DNA of 64,000 nt from Cereibacter_A azotoformans (lineage in GTDB: Bacteria; Pseudomonadota; Alphaproteobacteria; Rhodobacterales; Rhodobacteraceae). The notes beneath the pieces were generated by a model. That model did no database searches and was not told where the DNA came from. It saw only the letters and a list, made by a program, of their open reading frames with translations. The translations under genes were made by a program, and so were the position numbers. The DNA is taken from assembly GCF_003050905.1 (NCBI RefSeq), contig NZ_QAOT01000010.1. One strand, written 5' to 3'. Positions within the stretch are counted from its first letter, which is position 1. Every line of letters starts with the position of its first letter. Positions 62,768 to 64,000 of this stretch are shown here, piece after piece.

Positions 62768-63559
62768 TCAGCGCAGGTTCCGCGCAAGCCAGGCGGCCCA
62801 CTGGGCGGCGCTGCCGTTGAAGACGTTGATGTCGGTGATCTTGTCGATGCCGGGCACGATGCCGGTTCCGGTATATTGCCAGAAGGTCCAGGGATGGCCG
62901 TTGTAGCGCTCGTGCGGGTGCGCGGCGACCGAGCGCAGCCAGAAGTCGTAGCCCGTCAGGCGCCACATCTCGTTGCTTTCGAAGAAATCCACGGTCGTGT
63001 AGATGATCGGGCGCTTGCCATAGTGCTGCCCGACCTGACGAAGAAAGGTCAGCGCCTCGGCGCGGACGACGGCCGGTTCCGGCCGGAAGGTGCAGGTGGG
63101 CGAGAAGGGGTTCCACTCCATGTCGAGCACCGGGGGCAGGGCGCGCGGCGCGTTCGGCACGTTGCGGATGAACCACTCGGCCTGTTCCGAGGCCGGGCGG
63201 CAGAAGTAGAAGAAATGGTACGCGCCGCGCGGCACAGCAGCGCGGCCTGCACCGCGCCAGTTCTCGTGGAAGGCGGCATCCAGCCGGTCGCCGCCCTCGG
63301 TTGCCTTGATGAAGGCGAAGGAGACGCCCGCCGAGGCGGCGGTGGGCCAGTCGATCGGACCCTGAAAGCGCGAGACGTCGATGCCGTGCACCGGATAGGT
63401 CGAGGGCGCGCGCCCGGCCCACGGGTGCGGCTTGGCGTCCCCAAAGCTCGGCGGGGCAATGGTGACGGTCTGGCCGGAGGGCAGCTCTGCGGTGACTTCG
63501 GGCCGGCCGCAAGAGAGCAGCAGCGCCGCAAGGCCGAGGGCGAGGAGGCGTGGGTTCAT
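62768..63559 (-). CDS. Glycoside hydrolase family 25 (lysozyme-like) lipoprotein
   Basis: The 263-residue protein begins with a lipoprotein signal (LGLAALLLSCGRPE, Cys at about residue 17). The GH25 domain carries VHGIDVSRFQGPIDW, FAFIKATEGGDRLD, the catalytic DxE in PVLDMEWNP and WTFWQYTGTG near the end. Such enzymes cleave the beta-1,4 bond of peptidoglycan from the muramic acid side. Membrane anchoring suggests a role in the cell's own envelope rather than lysis of others. Confidence 0.88.
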   Translation of the reverse strand: MNPRLLALGLAALLLSCGRPEVTAELPSGQTVTIAPPSFGDAKPHPWAGRAPSTYPVHGIDVSRFQGPIDWPTAASAGVSFAFIKATEGGDRLDAAFHENWRGAGRAAVPRGAYHFFYFCRPASEQAEWFIRNVPNAPRALPPVLDMEWNPFSPTCTFRPEPAVVRAEALTFLRQVGQHYGKRPIIYTTVDFFESNEMWRLTGYDFWLRSVAAHPHERYNGHPWTFWQYTGTGIVPGIDKITDINVFNGSAAQWAAWLARNLR

Positions 63560-64000
63560 GGGGCTCCGGGAGGGTGCGAGGTCGGATGCCGGCGACTTTG
63601 GCCGAATTGCCGGCCCCTGTCACCCCCGGCCGGGACGCGATGCGCCGCCGACGTGTGTCTGGGGCAGAGATGTTCAGCCGGCGTTTCCGACCGGCCGAGC
63701 GTGCAGCTCTTCGTGCGGACCGCGTCGCAGATGGCTTCGACATCGGACGTGTCGGTCTTGCCCCGCCTTGCATAGGCTCCAGACCCTTTGCCTAGGGCGG
63801 TTCGCGTGATTCAGGCCGCGCAAGGAGACGTGACCGATGAGCAGCCTCTGCGGGCCGTCCGAACTGTGCCGCAATCGCGAGCTGCGGACTTGAGTCGCCG
63901 GGCCGTGTAGAGCGTCAACCTTCTTGGCCGTGACCGACAACCAGGATGGCCGGTTTTGACCGCTGCGGTCGTTGGTGTTACTCGGCGCTGATCTCCCTAA
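63560..64000. other. Terminal intergenic region
   Basis: Apart from the tiny ORF at 63837 I see no gene in these 441 bases. A possible promoter (TTGCAT, 18 bases, CTAGGG) lies near 63772-63801 on the plus strand. An open frame on the minus strand across 63674-63940 has an amino acid composition unlike a real protein. Confidence 0.5.
63837..63893 (+). CDS. Possible 18-residue leader peptide or small ORF
   Basis: AAGGAG lies 9 bases before an ATG that opens an 18-codon frame (MSSLCGPSELCRNRELRT). The ribosome site is strong for so short a frame. It could be a leader peptide of a gene beyond the window, or chance. No attenuation hairpin is evident in the visible part. Confidence 0.3.
   Translation: MSSLCGPSELCRNRELRT

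Noticed and set aside
63674..63940. 88-codon minus-strand frame at the right edge
   Set aside because: No ribosome site, an odd composition rich in Arg and His, and no domain.

Overview
The window is GC-rich chromosomal DNA, and its gene content points to an alphaproteobacterium of the Rhodobacteraceae, close to Rhodobacter/Cereibacter sphaeroides. Indicators are Irr divergent from fabA-fabB-fabI, a short HisG with its HisZ partner, a DUF1489 protein, zur-znuCB opposite znuA, a LuxR-type AHL receptor, several molybdenum hydroxylases and mostly ATGA/TGATG gene overlaps. This taxonomic call comes from gene content and order only. No search was run.

Layout. 1-2 kb: the start of a BCCT osmolyte transporter and a radical-SAM sulfatase maturase. 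2.2-4.9 kb: a siderophore-interacting flavin reductase convergent with an ABC exporter. 5-8.7 kb: a VOC protein, the fabA-fabB-fabI unsaturated fatty acid operon and irr. 8.8-12.3 kb: a transglutaminase-like protein, a thiolase/SDR pair and a small exported protein. 12.4-22 kb: a seven-gene minus-strand operon, xdhA-xdhB-xdhC followed by a BMP-type ABC transporter, for purine uptake and oxidation. 22.2-29.3 kb: dnaE, slyX, hisS-hisZ-hisG and DUF1489. 29.9-33.7 kb: tesA divergent from a ybbA-ybbP-like exporter. 33.8-36.1 kb: a small phage-type protein, tRNA-Gly(UCC), a lytic transglycosylase and an HVA1 protein. 36.3-41.6 kb: a complete dipeptide ABC transporter, then gloA and a coiled-coil protein. 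43.4-48.1 kb: a histidine kinase/response regulator pair divergent from an HtrA protease, then a Thr/Gly-rich exported protein. 48.4-54.4 kb: an MFS transporter, a GlsB protein, an AI-2E protein, aroQ and an IorAB-like molybdenum hydroxylase. 54.5-56.9 kb: a four-helix protein, a solo LuxR regulator and galM. 56.9-59.9 kb: zinc uptake (znuA, zur-znuC-znuB). 60.2-63.6 kb: a dimethylglycine/sarcosine dehydrogenase-like flavoprotein and a GH25 lipoprotein. The last 440 bases hold only one possible tiny ORF.

I see no CRISPR array, insertion sequence, prophage or integrase. The most unusual signal is a dispersed GC-rich palindromic repeat sharing the core GGATATTT..CAG..TGAA. It is present four times, in two intergenic regions and twice inside genes (xdhA and xdhB). 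The two genic copies lie in opposite orientations and both keep the reading frame open, so the repeat is predicted to be translated. Other points of interest are a perfect palindrome between the divergent htrA and two-component genes, a likely Zur box, two five-unit hexanucleotide repeats, and a transglutaminase-like protein lacking its expected catalytic histidine.
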